From UBA2784 sp964494625 (GTDB lineage: Bacteria; Pseudomonadota; Alphaproteobacteria; Micropepsales; Micropepsaceae), in contig CAZBRT010000003.1 in assembly GCA_964494625.1 (NCBI GenBank), forward strand, positions 1 to 64,000: 64,000 bases of DNA, written 5' to 3'. Position 1 is the first letter of the stretch. Each line of letters begins with the position of its first letter. Shown here piece by piece: positions 17,037 to 25,271 of this stretch. Position numbers and translations under genes: made by a program. The notes beneath the pieces are model-generated. The model worked only from the letters and a program-made list of their open reading frames with translations. It did no database searches and was not told the origin of the DNA.

Positions 17037-18074
17037 ATGCGGGTTTTGCAGGTCATGGCCGGAGCCAAAACGGGGGGCGCGGAAGCGTTCTTCGAGCGGC
17101 TGGTGCTTGCGCTCCATGATGCCGGGGTCTTGGAACGTGCTGTCATCCGGAACGATGGCGCACGCCTGGCCCGTCTGAAGGCGGGTGGTCTTGCGGTCGA
17201 GGGCGCGCCGTTCGGTGGTCCCTTCGACTTTGCAACCGGCCGCGTGATCCGGCGTGTGCAGCTTGAATTCCGGCCCCAGATCACGCTTGCCTGGATGAAC
17301 CGTGGCGCTTCAAAGACGCCGCATCCGCGCCGTGTCACGGGAACGGGGGTGCTGGCAGCGCGGCTGGGCGGCTATTACAATCTCAAATATTACCGCCATT
17401 GCGATCATCTTGTCGGAAATACGCACGGCATCGTGCGCTGGCTGAAGGCGCAAGGCTGGCCCGACGAAAAATGCCATTACCTTCCCAATTTTGCCGAAGC
17501 GGTGAAGGCAGCCCCCATCGACCGCGCCGCGCTGGACACGCAAGCGGATGCGCGGGTCATCCTCGCCATGGGACGGCTTCACACCAACAAGGCGTTTGAC
17601 GTTCTCATCCGCGCGATGGCAGCGCTTCCCGCTGCTGTGCTTTGGCTCGCCGGTGACGGGCCAGAGCGCGCGGCGCTCGAGTCGCTTGCGCGCGAACTGG
17701 GCGTTGACCGGCGCGTCCGGTTCCTTGGCTGGCGCGCGGATGTGCCCGCCCTCCTGTCAGCTTCGGATGTACTCGCCTGCCCGTCACGCATTGAACCGCT
17801 CGGCAATGTGATTGTCGAAGCGTTTGCGCATGGAGTGCCGGTCGTTGCAGCCGCCAGTGACGGCCCGCGCGAGCTCATCCATGACGGCGCGAACGGGCTT
17901 TTGGTGCCGATTGAAGATGCGGATGCGCTGGCCAAAGCCCTTGGGCGGGTGCTCGCCTCGCGCGATCTTGCTGCCTCACTGGCCAGTGGCGGCGCGGCGC
18001 GCCATCAGGCAGAGTTCACGCGCGAAGCGGTGGTCGCGCATTACCGTGCGTTCTTTGACAGGGTTGCGGGCTGA
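17037..18074 (+). CDS. Glycosyltransferase, GT4-like (GT-B fold)
   Basis: 345 residues. The N-terminal half carries the acceptor-side motif GAKTGGAEAFFERL; the C-terminal half has the nucleotide-sugar side VILAMGRLHTNKAFDVLI, RVRFLGWRADVPALLSASDV and the E-x7-E motif IEPLGNVIVEAF. It should transfer a sugar from an activated donor to an unknown acceptor, on the cytosolic face of the membrane. I chose ATG 17037 because GT4 proteins begin with a beta strand such as MRVLQVMAG; the longer frame is out of keeping. It overlaps asnB by one base (TGATG). Confidence 0.88.
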   Translation: MRVLQVMAGAKTGGAEAFFERLVLALHDAGVLERAVIRNDGARLARLKAGGLAVEGAPFGGPFDFATGRVIRRVQLEFRPQITLAWMNRGASKTPHPRRVTGTGVLAARLGGYYNLKYYRHCDHLVGNTHGIVRWLKAQGWPDEKCHYLPNFAEAVKAAPIDRAALDTQADARVILAMGRLHTNKAFDVLIRAMAALPAAVLWLAGDGPERAALESLARELGVDRRVRFLGWRADVPALLSASDVLACPSRIEPLGNVIVEAFAHGVPVVAAASDGPRELIHDGANGLLVPIEDADALAKALGRVLASRDLAASLASGGAARHQAEFTREAVVAHYRAFFDRVAG

Positions 18075-19846
18075 TGTGCGGCATTGCAGGCTTCATGACA
18101 CTTGATGGACGGATGCCGCCCGCATCCATCATGGACACGCTGGCAGCATCCCTTGCCCATCGCGGTCCGGACGGGCAGGGCCGCCATGCGGCGCCCGGCC
18201 TCTATCTCGTGCAGACGCGCCTTGCGATCATCGATCTGGTGACGGGCGATCAGCCGATCTTTGCGCCTGATGGCACGGTCGTGGCGGTCAACGGCGAAAT
18301 CTACAACCATGTCGAATTGCGCGCGGGATTTGCGGCGGATGCCTTCACCACGCGCTCCGACAGCGAGATGCCGCTGCACAGTTTCAGGCGTGATGGCGTG
18401 CATTTCGCCCGTTCGCTGCGGGGCATGTATGCGATTGCGCTTTACGATCCGCGCGAAGAGACGCTCTATCTCGCGCGCGACCGCTTCGGCCAGAAGCCGC
18501 TCTACTATGCGGAACTGCCGTCGGGCCTCATTTTTGCGTCAGAGCCTGCCGCGATCCTGAAAACGGGGCTTGTGACACCCGAGTTGTCGCGGCGTGCTGC
18601 CCAGGAGCTTCTCCAGCTCCAGTTCACGACCGGACGGGCTACGGCCTTTGCCGGGATCAACCGCGTGCTGCCGGGCGAGACGATGGTGGTGCAGCATGGG
18701 CGCATCACCGGCCGCCATTTCCTTGCGGCATTGCCGGATCAAGCGCCCGAGACGATCAGCGAGGATGCTGCTTTGGCGCGCCTTGATGCCGCGCTGATGG
18801 ACAGCGTGAATGTGCACCAGCGCTCGGACGTGCCCTATGGTCTCTTCTTCTCCGGCGGGATCGACAGCACGGCGATCCTTGCCTGCATGGCGCGCCTCAA
18901 TGCGTCGCCGGTGCGTGCGTTTACCGCCGGATTTCCCGGCACGGGCGTTGCCGACGAGCGCGGCCATGCGCGCATGCTCGCCAAGAAGCTTGGCGCACAT
19001 CATACCGAGATCGAAGTCACCGAAGCCGACTTCTGGGAGACGCTGCCGCGCATCACGATGGCGACCGATGATCCGGCAGCTGACTACGCCATCATTCCGA
19101 CCTGGCATCTCGCGCGCGCCGCAGCCAGGGAACTCAAGGTCGTGCTGGGCGGCGAGGGCGGTGACGAGATTTTTGCAGGTTATGGCCGCTACCGTTCCGT
19201 TCGCCGGCCAGTGCTGTTCGGCGGGCGCGCCATGCGCACACGCGGGCAGCTCGACGGACTTGGCCTCTTGCGCGACGAGACACGGGGATGGCGCGATGGT
19301 ATCGCGGCGGCTGAAGCGCGGGCGGCGCGGGCCGGTTATTCGCGATTGCAGGCGGCCCAGGCGAGTGATTGCGCCGAGTGGTTGCCCAATGACCTTCTTA
19401 TCAAATTTGACCGCTGCCTGATGGCGCATGCGATGGAGGGGCGGGCGCCTTTCCTTGACCCGGCGATGATTGCGGCCGGCTTCTGCCTGCCCGACAATCT
19501 CAAGATCAAAGGCGGACTCGGCAAGCATCTCCTCCGGCGCTGGCTCGCGCGCGAAGTTCCGGAATCAGAGCCCTTTGCCTCAAAGCGCGGCTTCACGGTT
19601 CCTGTGGGTGAATGGATTGCCGGGCGCGCCGACATGCTCGGGAAGCTGATCGCGGCCAATGAGGGTGTCAAAAGCCTTTGCAGGGCGGATGGCGTTGCCG
19701 CACTTTTCTCGCGACTGGCGCGCGGCAGCGGCAAGCATGACGGCATGGCGGCGTGGCTGCTTCTCTATTTTGCCGTCTGGCACAGGGTTCATATCGAGGG
19801 TGTGGCGGCAGACATGCCGACCGACGAATTGCTGAGGGCGCATTGA
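18074..19846 (+). CDS. asnB: Glutamine-hydrolysing asparagine synthetase
   Basis: 590 residues: an N-terminal class II glutaminase domain starting MCGIAGF (Cys2 nucleophile after Met removal), with LAHRGPDGQG and NGEIYNH, then an ATP-pyrophosphatase domain with the P-loop SGGIDSTAI and VLGGEGGDEIFAGYGRY. It makes asparagine, or amidates another carboxylate, using glutamine and ATP. Its position between a glycosyltransferase and a dihydroorotase-type gene, with one-base overlaps on both sides, leaves open a specialised amidotransferase role rather than general asparagine supply. Confidence 0.92.
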   Translation: MCGIAGFMTLDGRMPPASIMDTLAASLAHRGPDGQGRHAAPGLYLVQTRLAIIDLVTGDQPIFAPDGTVVAVNGEIYNHVELRAGFAADAFTTRSDSEMPLHSFRRDGVHFARSLRGMYAIALYDPREETLYLARDRFGQKPLYYAELPSGLIFASEPAAILKTGLVTPELSRRAAQELLQLQFTTGRATAFAGINRVLPGETMVVQHGRITGRHFLAALPDQAPETISEDAALARLDAALMDSVNVHQRSDVPYGLFFSGGIDSTAILACMARLNASPVRAFTAGFPGTGVADERGHARMLAKKLGAHHTEIEVTEADFWETLPRITMATDDPAADYAIIPTWHLARAAARELKVVLGGEGGDEIFAGYGRYRSVRRPVLFGGRAMRTRGQLDGLGLLRDETRGWRDGIAAAEARAARAGYSRLQAAQASDCAEWLPNDLLIKFDRCLMAHAMEGRAPFLDPAMIAAGFCLPDNLKIKGGLGKHLLRRWLAREVPESEPFASKRGFTVPVGEWIAGRADMLGKLIAANEGVKSLCRADGVAALFSRLARGSGKHDGMAAWLLLYFAVWHRVHIEGVAADMPTDELLRAH

Positions 19847-21165
19847 TGACGTCATTTGATCTCGTCATCCGCAACGGCGTGATTGTCTCGGGCGCGGGCC
19901 GCGCGACAGGCGACATCGCGGTTCGCAACGGCATCATTGAAGCCATCGGCAGTTTTGCGACGGCAGATGCGCGTGCTTTTTTTGACGCGCGCGGTCTTCA
20001 TGTGTTGCCCGGCATCATCGACACGCATGTCCATCTGCGCGAGCCGGGGCTTACCCACAAGGAAGACCTTGAGACCGGCACGCGGGCAGCCGCGTTGGGT
20101 GGTGTCACCAGTGTCTTCGACATGCCCAATACAAACCCCGAGACAACGACCGCCGAACGCATTGCCGAAAAAGTGGCATTGGCCAAGGGGCGGACATTTG
20201 CCGATCACGCCTTCTATGCAGGCGCGACGGCGGAAAACGCGGATGCACTGGGCGCGATCGAGAAAGCGCCGGGCTGTGCGGGCGTCAAAATCTTCATGGG
20301 GTCATCGACAGGCTCTCTCCTGATCGAAGACGATGCAACGATTGCCCGCGTCCTGGCCGGAACAAGGCGGTGTGTGGCGGTGCATGCCGAAGATGAGGCG
20401 CGGCTCAAGGCGCGGCGCATCTTTGCCGAATATGACAGGCCGGAGACCCACGGCATCTGGCGTGATCCTGAATGCGCGCGGCGTGCCGTCGAGCGGCTGA
20501 TCGCGCTGGCGCGTGCGGCGCGGCGGCATGTTCATGTGCTTCATGGCACGACTGCGGGCGAGGCTGCCCTGCTGAAGGACGCCAAAGATGTGGCGACGAT
20601 GGAGACAACGCCGCAGCATCTCACCCTGACGGCGCCGGAATGCTACGCGCGCCTACGCAGCTATGCGCAGATGAACCCGCCGATCCGTTCGCTGGAGCAT
20701 CGCGAAGCGCTCTGGCAGGCGATTGCGGATGGCGTGATCGACACGATCGGTTCCGACCATGCGCCGCATGCGCGTGCGGAAAAGGAGCAGGCCTATCCCG
20801 CTTCACCGTCGGGACTGCCGGGCGTTCAGACAATGCTTCCCCTCATGCTCGATCATGTGGCCGCGGGGCGGCTTTCGCTGGAGCGGCTGGTACAGCTTTG
20901 CGCCGAAAACCCTGCACGCATTTTCGGTATCGCGGGCAAGGGCCGCATTGCTGCGGGGTTTGATGCGGATTTTGCGCTCGTTGATCCCGCGGCTTCACAG
21001 ATCATCCGCAATGAGGACATGGCGTCGCGCTGCGGCTGGACGCCGTTCGACGGCATACCTGTCAAAGGCAAAGTGGCTGCAACGATCCTGCGCGGTCATG
21101 TCGTCGCGCGCGATGGTGCCGTCATCGGACCGGCCATCGGCGCACCGGTGCGGTTCTCAGCCTGA
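19846..21165 (+). CDS. pyrC: Dihydroorotase-type amidohydrolase
   Basis: 439 residues of the class I dihydroorotase/allantoinase branch. Metal-binding motifs are visible: HVHLREPG near residue 60, the lysine in GVKIFMGSSTG (usually carbamylated), a histidine in VAVHAEDE, another in HVHVLHGTT, and the aspartate in GSDHAPHA. It would catalyse reversible ring closure of carbamoyl-aspartate to dihydroorotate in pyrimidine synthesis; a hydantoinase-like activity is the main alternative. The start at 19846 overlaps the asnB stop (TGATG), so it is the third gene of a tight operon. Confidence 0.85.
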   Translation: MTSFDLVIRNGVIVSGAGRATGDIAVRNGIIEAIGSFATADARAFFDARGLHVLPGIIDTHVHLREPGLTHKEDLETGTRAAALGGVTSVFDMPNTNPETTTAERIAEKVALAKGRTFADHAFYAGATAENADALGAIEKAPGCAGVKIFMGSSTGSLLIEDDATIARVLAGTRRCVAVHAEDEARLKARRIFAEYDRPETHGIWRDPECARRAVERLIALARAARRHVHVLHGTTAGEAALLKDAKDVATMETTPQHLTLTAPECYARLRSYAQMNPPIRSLEHREALWQAIADGVIDTIGSDHAPHARAEKEQAYPASPSGLPGVQTMLPLMLDHVAAGRLSLERLVQLCAENPARIFGIAGKGRIAAGFDADFALVDPAASQIIRNEDMASRCGWTPFDGIPVKGKVAATILRGHVVARDGAVIGPAIGAPVRFSA

Positions 21166-21169
21166 CCCA

Positions 21170-21442
21170 TCAGTGCAGGCGGAACTCGCCGCCCATCAGC
21201 TTGAGGTCGGTCGGGGTGAAGACGCCCGCACAGGCCACGCGCACCGAATGCAGCTTGCCGTCCAGCCGGTCCGTCCAGAAGGCGAGGAATCGCGCAAGCA
21301 CCGGGTATTTCGGGGCCATATCGTATTCCTGCCAGAGAAACGACTGCAACAAGCGGGGATGATCGGGCAGGTGATAGAGGATCTCTGCCGTGGTCAGCTG
21401 GTAGCCGCGGAGCCGAAGCTCCATGCGCTCTGCATCGGTCAT
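21170..21442 (-). CDS. usg: Usg-like family protein
   Basis: 90-residue protein of the alphaproteobacterial Usg family. Typical stretches are LRGYQLTTAEILYHLPDHP, LLQSFLWQEYDMAPKYP and LDGKLHSVRVACA, with a C-terminal GGEFRLH. Function unknown; the family name comes from its position near tryptophan genes in some species. ATG at 21442 is chosen because residues before it come from a 12-bp tandem repeat (21459-21482) and are not family-like. Convergent with the dihydroorotase gene, 4 bases apart. Confidence 0.82.
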   Translation of the reverse strand: MTDAERMELRLRGYQLTTAEILYHLPDHPRLLQSFLWQEYDMAPKYPVLARFLAFWTDRLDGKLHSVRVACAGVFTPTDLKLMGGEFRLH

Positions 21443-21611
21443 CACACACCTCACATGTCGTCGCTCAACTCGTCGCTCAACTCTCCGGCAAGGCACTCAT
21501 CAACGGTGTCATGGTGCCATTCTGACTGAGGCATTCTTGAGAAATCGTAAGGGCAGGTTGATGGCGCCCTCTTGGTCGTTTCTGGGGAATATCGTGCCGC
21601 TCCCGGGGCCA

Positions 21612-21641
21612 GGCGCCGCCGTCAAGCTTGACGCAGGCGCC
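21612..21641. promoter_or_regulatory. 30-bp nested palindrome, candidate operator
   Basis: GGCGCC-GCC-GTCAAGCTTGAC-GCA-GGCGCC: a perfect 12-bp palindrome (21621-21632) flanked symmetrically by two GGCGCC palindromes. It is 68 bases upstream of the reductase start and within the 266-base divergent region between usg and the four-gene operon. TTGAC inside it could double as a -35 element. A dimeric regulator binding site is the simplest reading. Confidence 0.55.
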
Positions 21642-21708
21642 ATTTTCAGTTGCCGTTCACCATCGGGGGGCGGCGATCGGTTCCGGCGCCCTGGATGCGG
21701 GGGGAAAT

Positions 21709-22698
21709 ATGACCGGCACGTTCCGGGCCGTTGTGCTGACCAAGGACGACAGCGGTATCAAGGCCGCGCTCACCATGGCGGATGACAGTGCGCTGATGGA
21801 TGGCGATGTCACGCTTTCGGTCACGCACTCCACTGTCAACTACAAGGATGGGCTGGCGCTTGCCGGATCGCCCGTAGTGCGGCGCTTTCCGATGATCCCG
21901 GGCATCGACCTCTGCGGTGTGGTCGAGACCTCAACCCACGCAAGCTGGAAGAAGGGCGACGTTGCCGTCCTCAATGGTTGGGGCGTGGGCGAGGTCCATA
22001 CCGGGGGCTATGCGGCACGCGCGCGTCTCAAAGGTGACTGGCTGATCCCGCTGCCGGCGCCGTTCACACCATCAGAATCAATGGCCATCGGCACGGCAGG
22101 CTATACGGCGGCCTTGGCAATGAGGGCCATTCTTGATCGCGGCATCGCGCCTTCGGCGGGTGCGCTTCTGGTCACGGGTGCGGCGGGTGGCGTCGGCTCG
22201 GTTGCGGTCGCCCTTGCCAAAGCGAACGGGTTCCATGTCATCGCTTCAACCGGTCGCGAAAGCGAAGCGGCCTATCTCCGGTCGCTGGGGGCTGACGAGA
22301 TCATCGCGCGCGCCGAACTTGCGGGCGAAGGCAGGCCACTCGGCAAGGAACGCTGGGCGGCAGCGATTGACAGCGTCGGGTCGCGCACGCTGGCCAATAT
22401 CCTGGCGCAGACGCGCTATGGCGGGGTGGTCGCGGCCTGCGGGCTTGCGGGCGGCAATGACCTTCCTGCGACCGTCCTTCCGTTCATCCTGCGGGGGGTC
22501 ACGCTTGCGGGTATCGATTCCGTGATGGCGCCGCGCGAGCAGCGGCTGAAGGCGTGGGCACTCTTGGCGTCGCATCTCGACCGCACGAAACTTGCCGCGA
22601 TGACCACGACCATTCCGCTGGCCGGCGTGTTTGATGCGGGCAAGGCGATCCTCAAGGGCGAGGTGCGCGGCCGCCTTGTCGTGGATGTCCGCGCATGA
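21709..22698 (+). CDS. acuI: MDR-family NADPH reductase, AcuI/YhdH-like
   Basis: 329 residues of the medium-chain dehydrogenase/reductase superfamily, zinc-free quinone-reductase type. THSTVNYKDGLAL, IPGIDLCGVV and the cofactor-binding VTGAAGGVGSVAVALA are typical of the acrylyl-CoA reductase AcuI/YhdH group, which reduces acryloyl-CoA to propionyl-CoA with NADPH. ATG 21709 follows GGGGGAAAT and begins the conserved MTGTFRAVVL. It overlaps the CoA-ligase gene by 4 bases (ATGA), and a palindromic candidate operator lies upstream. Confidence 0.85.
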   Translation: MTGTFRAVVLTKDDSGIKAALTMADDSALMDGDVTLSVTHSTVNYKDGLALAGSPVVRRFPMIPGIDLCGVVETSTHASWKKGDVAVLNGWGVGEVHTGGYAARARLKGDWLIPLPAPFTPSESMAIGTAGYTAALAMRAILDRGIAPSAGALLVTGAAGGVGSVAVALAKANGFHVIASTGRESEAAYLRSLGADEIIARAELAGEGRPLGKERWAAAIDSVGSRTLANILAQTRYGGVVAACGLAGGNDLPATVLPFILRGVTLAGIDSVMAPREQRLKAWALLASHLDRTKLAAMTTTIPLAGVFDAGKAILKGEVRGRLVVDVRA

Positions 22699-24548
22699 GC
22701 ACCGGGAACCTTCCGCCCTTCCGTCCCTTGCGCCTGGTTACGCCGCGTGTCGATGTCACGCGTCGCGCCAATGGCGAGATCATTCTCCAGAATCCCTACA
22801 GGCTGCTGCCGCCGCCTGCCAACCTCATCGAACCCTTCCGCCATTGGGCTGAAGTCGCGCCCGACCGGGTCTGGCTCGCCGAACGCACCGCGCCCGGCGG
22901 CACATGGCGCGAAATCACCTATGCACAGGCGCTTGACGCCATTTCGCGCATTGCGTCCGGGCTCATCGCCCTCTCGGATGGCGGCGAGCCAAGGCCGGTG
23001 ATGATCCTCTCCGGCAATTCGATCAATCATGCGCTTCTGAATTATGGCGCCATCCTTGCCGGCATGCCGGTTGCGCCCCTCAGCCGAGCCTACAGCCTGA
23101 TGTCGAGTGACTTTGCGCGCCTTGATCATTGCGCTGACCTGGTTGATCCCGGTTTTGTCTTTGCCGATGACGGGGTCGTCTTTGAAAAGGCGCAGAAGCG
23201 GGTCGCTGCTCGCGGTGCGCGCCTCATCCACGAAAAGCGCGCGGCGCCCGGCGCCGATTCAATCGCGTTTGCCGCGCTTGCCGGACACGCGCCTGACCGG
23301 GCCGAGGCCGCCTACAAGCGGCTCCATTTCGATGCGGTCGCCAAATATCTCTTCACCTCGGGCTCGACCGGCATGCCCAAGGCCGTCATCAACACGCATC
23401 GCATGATGTGCACGAATGCGGTGATGGGGCGGAGTCTTCTCGCCGATCCGGAGGGCGAGGAGCCACCGGTGTCACTCTCATGGCTGCCCTGGAACCATAC
23501 TTTTGGCGGCAATGCGGTTCTCAACGGCATGACCACATCGGGCGGCACGCTCTATCTCGACAGCGGTCTCCCGCAGGCAGGCGCCTTCGACGAGACGCTG
23601 CGCAACCTTTCGGAGATTTCGCCGACGTCCTACTCCAATGTGCCGGCTGCTTACGCGATGCTGATCCCGGAGCTGGAGCGCAATGACGCGCTGGCGCAGA
23701 CCTTCTTCCGGAAATTGCGCGGGCTTGCCTATGGTGGTGCGGCACTCAGCCAGGACCTCTATGACCGCATCCAGGCGGTCGCGATCCGCCATTGCGGCGA
23801 ACGGTTGTCGTTCAGCTCGGGCTATGGCGCGACCGAGACCGGGCCGACGATCATGAACGTCCATTGGCCGACCGCGCGCATGGGGCTTCTGGGTCTGCCG
23901 CTGCCGGGCGTTGCCATCAAGCTAGTGCCCAACGGCACCAAGCTGGAAGTGCGCGTCAAGGGTGATGCGGTCACGCCGGGTTATCACAAGCGCGCGGACC
24001 TGACCGCCAAGGCGTTCGACGCGGAGGGTTTCTACAGCCTTGGCGATGCGGCAAAGTTCGTGGATGCGGATGATCCCGCCCAGGGCCTCGTCTTTGACGG
24101 GCGCGTCGCCGAAGACTTCAAGCTTGAGACCGGAACCTGGGTGAATGCCGGGCGCTTGCGCGTGCAGGCAATCGAGGCGGCTGGTGGTCTTTTGCAGGAT
24201 GCGTTGGTAGCAGGCCTCGACAAGCCCTACGCTGCCATCCTCGGCTGGCCCAATCTGGCGGCCTGCCGGGCCGTGTCGGGGATCGCCACGCTTACGGCTG
24301 ATGAGGCGGCGACGCATCCGGCAATCCTGTCGCGCCTGCTCGCAGGCCTTCAATCCCACAACAAGGTAAACCCCGGTTCCAGCACACAGATCCGGCGTGC
24401 CTTGCTGATGGCGGAGCCCCCGAGTCTTGATGCGGGTGAGATCACCGACAAAGGCTATGTCAACCAGAGCCTGTCACTTGCGCGGCGCATGGCGCTGGTT
24501 GAAAAGCTCTATGCGGACCCGCCCGGCAATGACGTGATTGCCGCCTAG
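22695..24548 (+). CDS. Acyl/aryl-CoA ligase, feruloyl-CoA synthetase-like
   Basis: 617-residue ANL-superfamily enzyme that activates a carboxylic acid with ATP and joins it to CoA. The AMP-binding P-loop LFTSGSTGMPKAV, the core motif SSGYGATETGP and the GDAAKF segment are clear. The overall pattern (LSWLPWNHTFGGN, N-terminal LQNPYRL) resembles feruloyl-CoA synthetases more than fatty acyl-CoA ligases. It would produce a CoA thioester that the coupled AcuI-like reductase might act on. Substrate inferred from similarity only. Confidence 0.85.
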   Translation: MSTGNLPPFRPLRLVTPRVDVTRRANGEIILQNPYRLLPPPANLIEPFRHWAEVAPDRVWLAERTAPGGTWREITYAQALDAISRIASGLIALSDGGEPRPVMILSGNSINHALLNYGAILAGMPVAPLSRAYSLMSSDFARLDHCADLVDPGFVFADDGVVFEKAQKRVAARGARLIHEKRAAPGADSIAFAALAGHAPDRAEAAYKRLHFDAVAKYLFTSGSTGMPKAVINTHRMMCTNAVMGRSLLADPEGEEPPVSLSWLPWNHTFGGNAVLNGMTTSGGTLYLDSGLPQAGAFDETLRNLSEISPTSYSNVPAAYAMLIPELERNDALAQTFFRKLRGLAYGGAALSQDLYDRIQAVAIRHCGERLSFSSGYGATETGPTIMNVHWPTARMGLLGLPLPGVAIKLVPNGTKLEVRVKGDAVTPGYHKRADLTAKAFDAEGFYSLGDAAKFVDADDPAQGLVFDGRVAEDFKLETGTWVNAGRLRVQAIEAAGGLLQDALVAGLDKPYAAILGWPNLAACRAVSGIATLTADEAATHPAILSRLLAGLQSHNKVNPGSSTQIRRALLMAEPPSLDAGEITDKGYVNQSLSLARRMALVEKLYADPPGNDVIAA

Positions 24549-24599
24549 TCCCGATTGGTTCCGTCTGATGGTCTGAAGCGTCCAAGGGGTGCTGCAAGC

Positions 24600-25271
24600 G
24601 TGCTTGACTGGATCTGGCTCTTCGTCAGCGGATTTTTCATCGGCCTGGTGGCGGCAGCGCCCATCGGTCCGGTCAATCTCATCTGTATCCGGCGCACGCT
24701 GCAATTCGGGCCCATCAACGGCTTCATCACGGGTCTTGGGGCGGCGGTGGGGGACGGATTTTTTGCCATCATCGCCGCTTTCGGCCTAACGGCGGCAACA
24801 CAGCTCATCGAAGGCAACATCCTCTACATCGAAGTGTTCGGCGGACTGATCCTGCTTGGCTATGCGGTCAAGACGCTGATGTCGGATGTCACGCTGCCTG
24901 AGCCCATCCATCTCAAGAGCCGGGAACAGAATGCGGCGCGCGCCGCCGGCGCAGGCATCTTCAAGCCGATGGCGGCGACCTTTGCGCTGACCATCACGAA
25001 TCCTGCGACCATGCTCGGCTTTGCCGCCCTTTTTGCCGGCCTTGGCAGCTTCAATACCGGCAGTTCGTCCTATGCGCAGGCCGCCACGGTCGTTGCTGCG
25101 GTCACGGCGGGATCGGCGGCATGGTGGTTCTTCGTGACGGCCTTCACCAGCCTGTTCCATCACCAGATCGGTGAACGCGGCATGCGGCTGATCAACAAGG
25201 GCACCGGGTTTGTGATCGGTGCATTCGGAATAACCGTTCTCGGCAATGTGGTCTGGAGCCATCTCCTATGA
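24600..25271 (+). CDS. LysE/RhtB-family exporter
   Basis: 223-residue inner-membrane transporter with about six hydrophobic segments. The N-terminal FFIGLVAAAPIGPVNLICIRRTL contains the family G-x-x-x-P-G-P-like motif at the end of helix 1. LysE/RhtB proteins export amino acids or small metabolites. The GTG at 24600, preceded by AAGGGG, is preferred because it begins just before helix 1; an upstream TTG at 24555 would add 15 residues. It overlaps the downstream ThDP-enzyme gene by 4 bases. Confidence 0.85.
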   Translation: MLDWIWLFVSGFFIGLVAAAPIGPVNLICIRRTLQFGPINGFITGLGAAVGDGFFAIIAAFGLTAATQLIEGNILYIEVFGGLILLGYAVKTLMSDVTLPEPIHLKSREQNAARAAGAGIFKPMAATFALTITNPATMLGFAALFAGLGSFNTGSSSYAQAATVVAAVTAGSAAWWFFVTAFTSLFHHQIGERGMRLINKGTGFVIGAFGITVLGNVVWSHLL

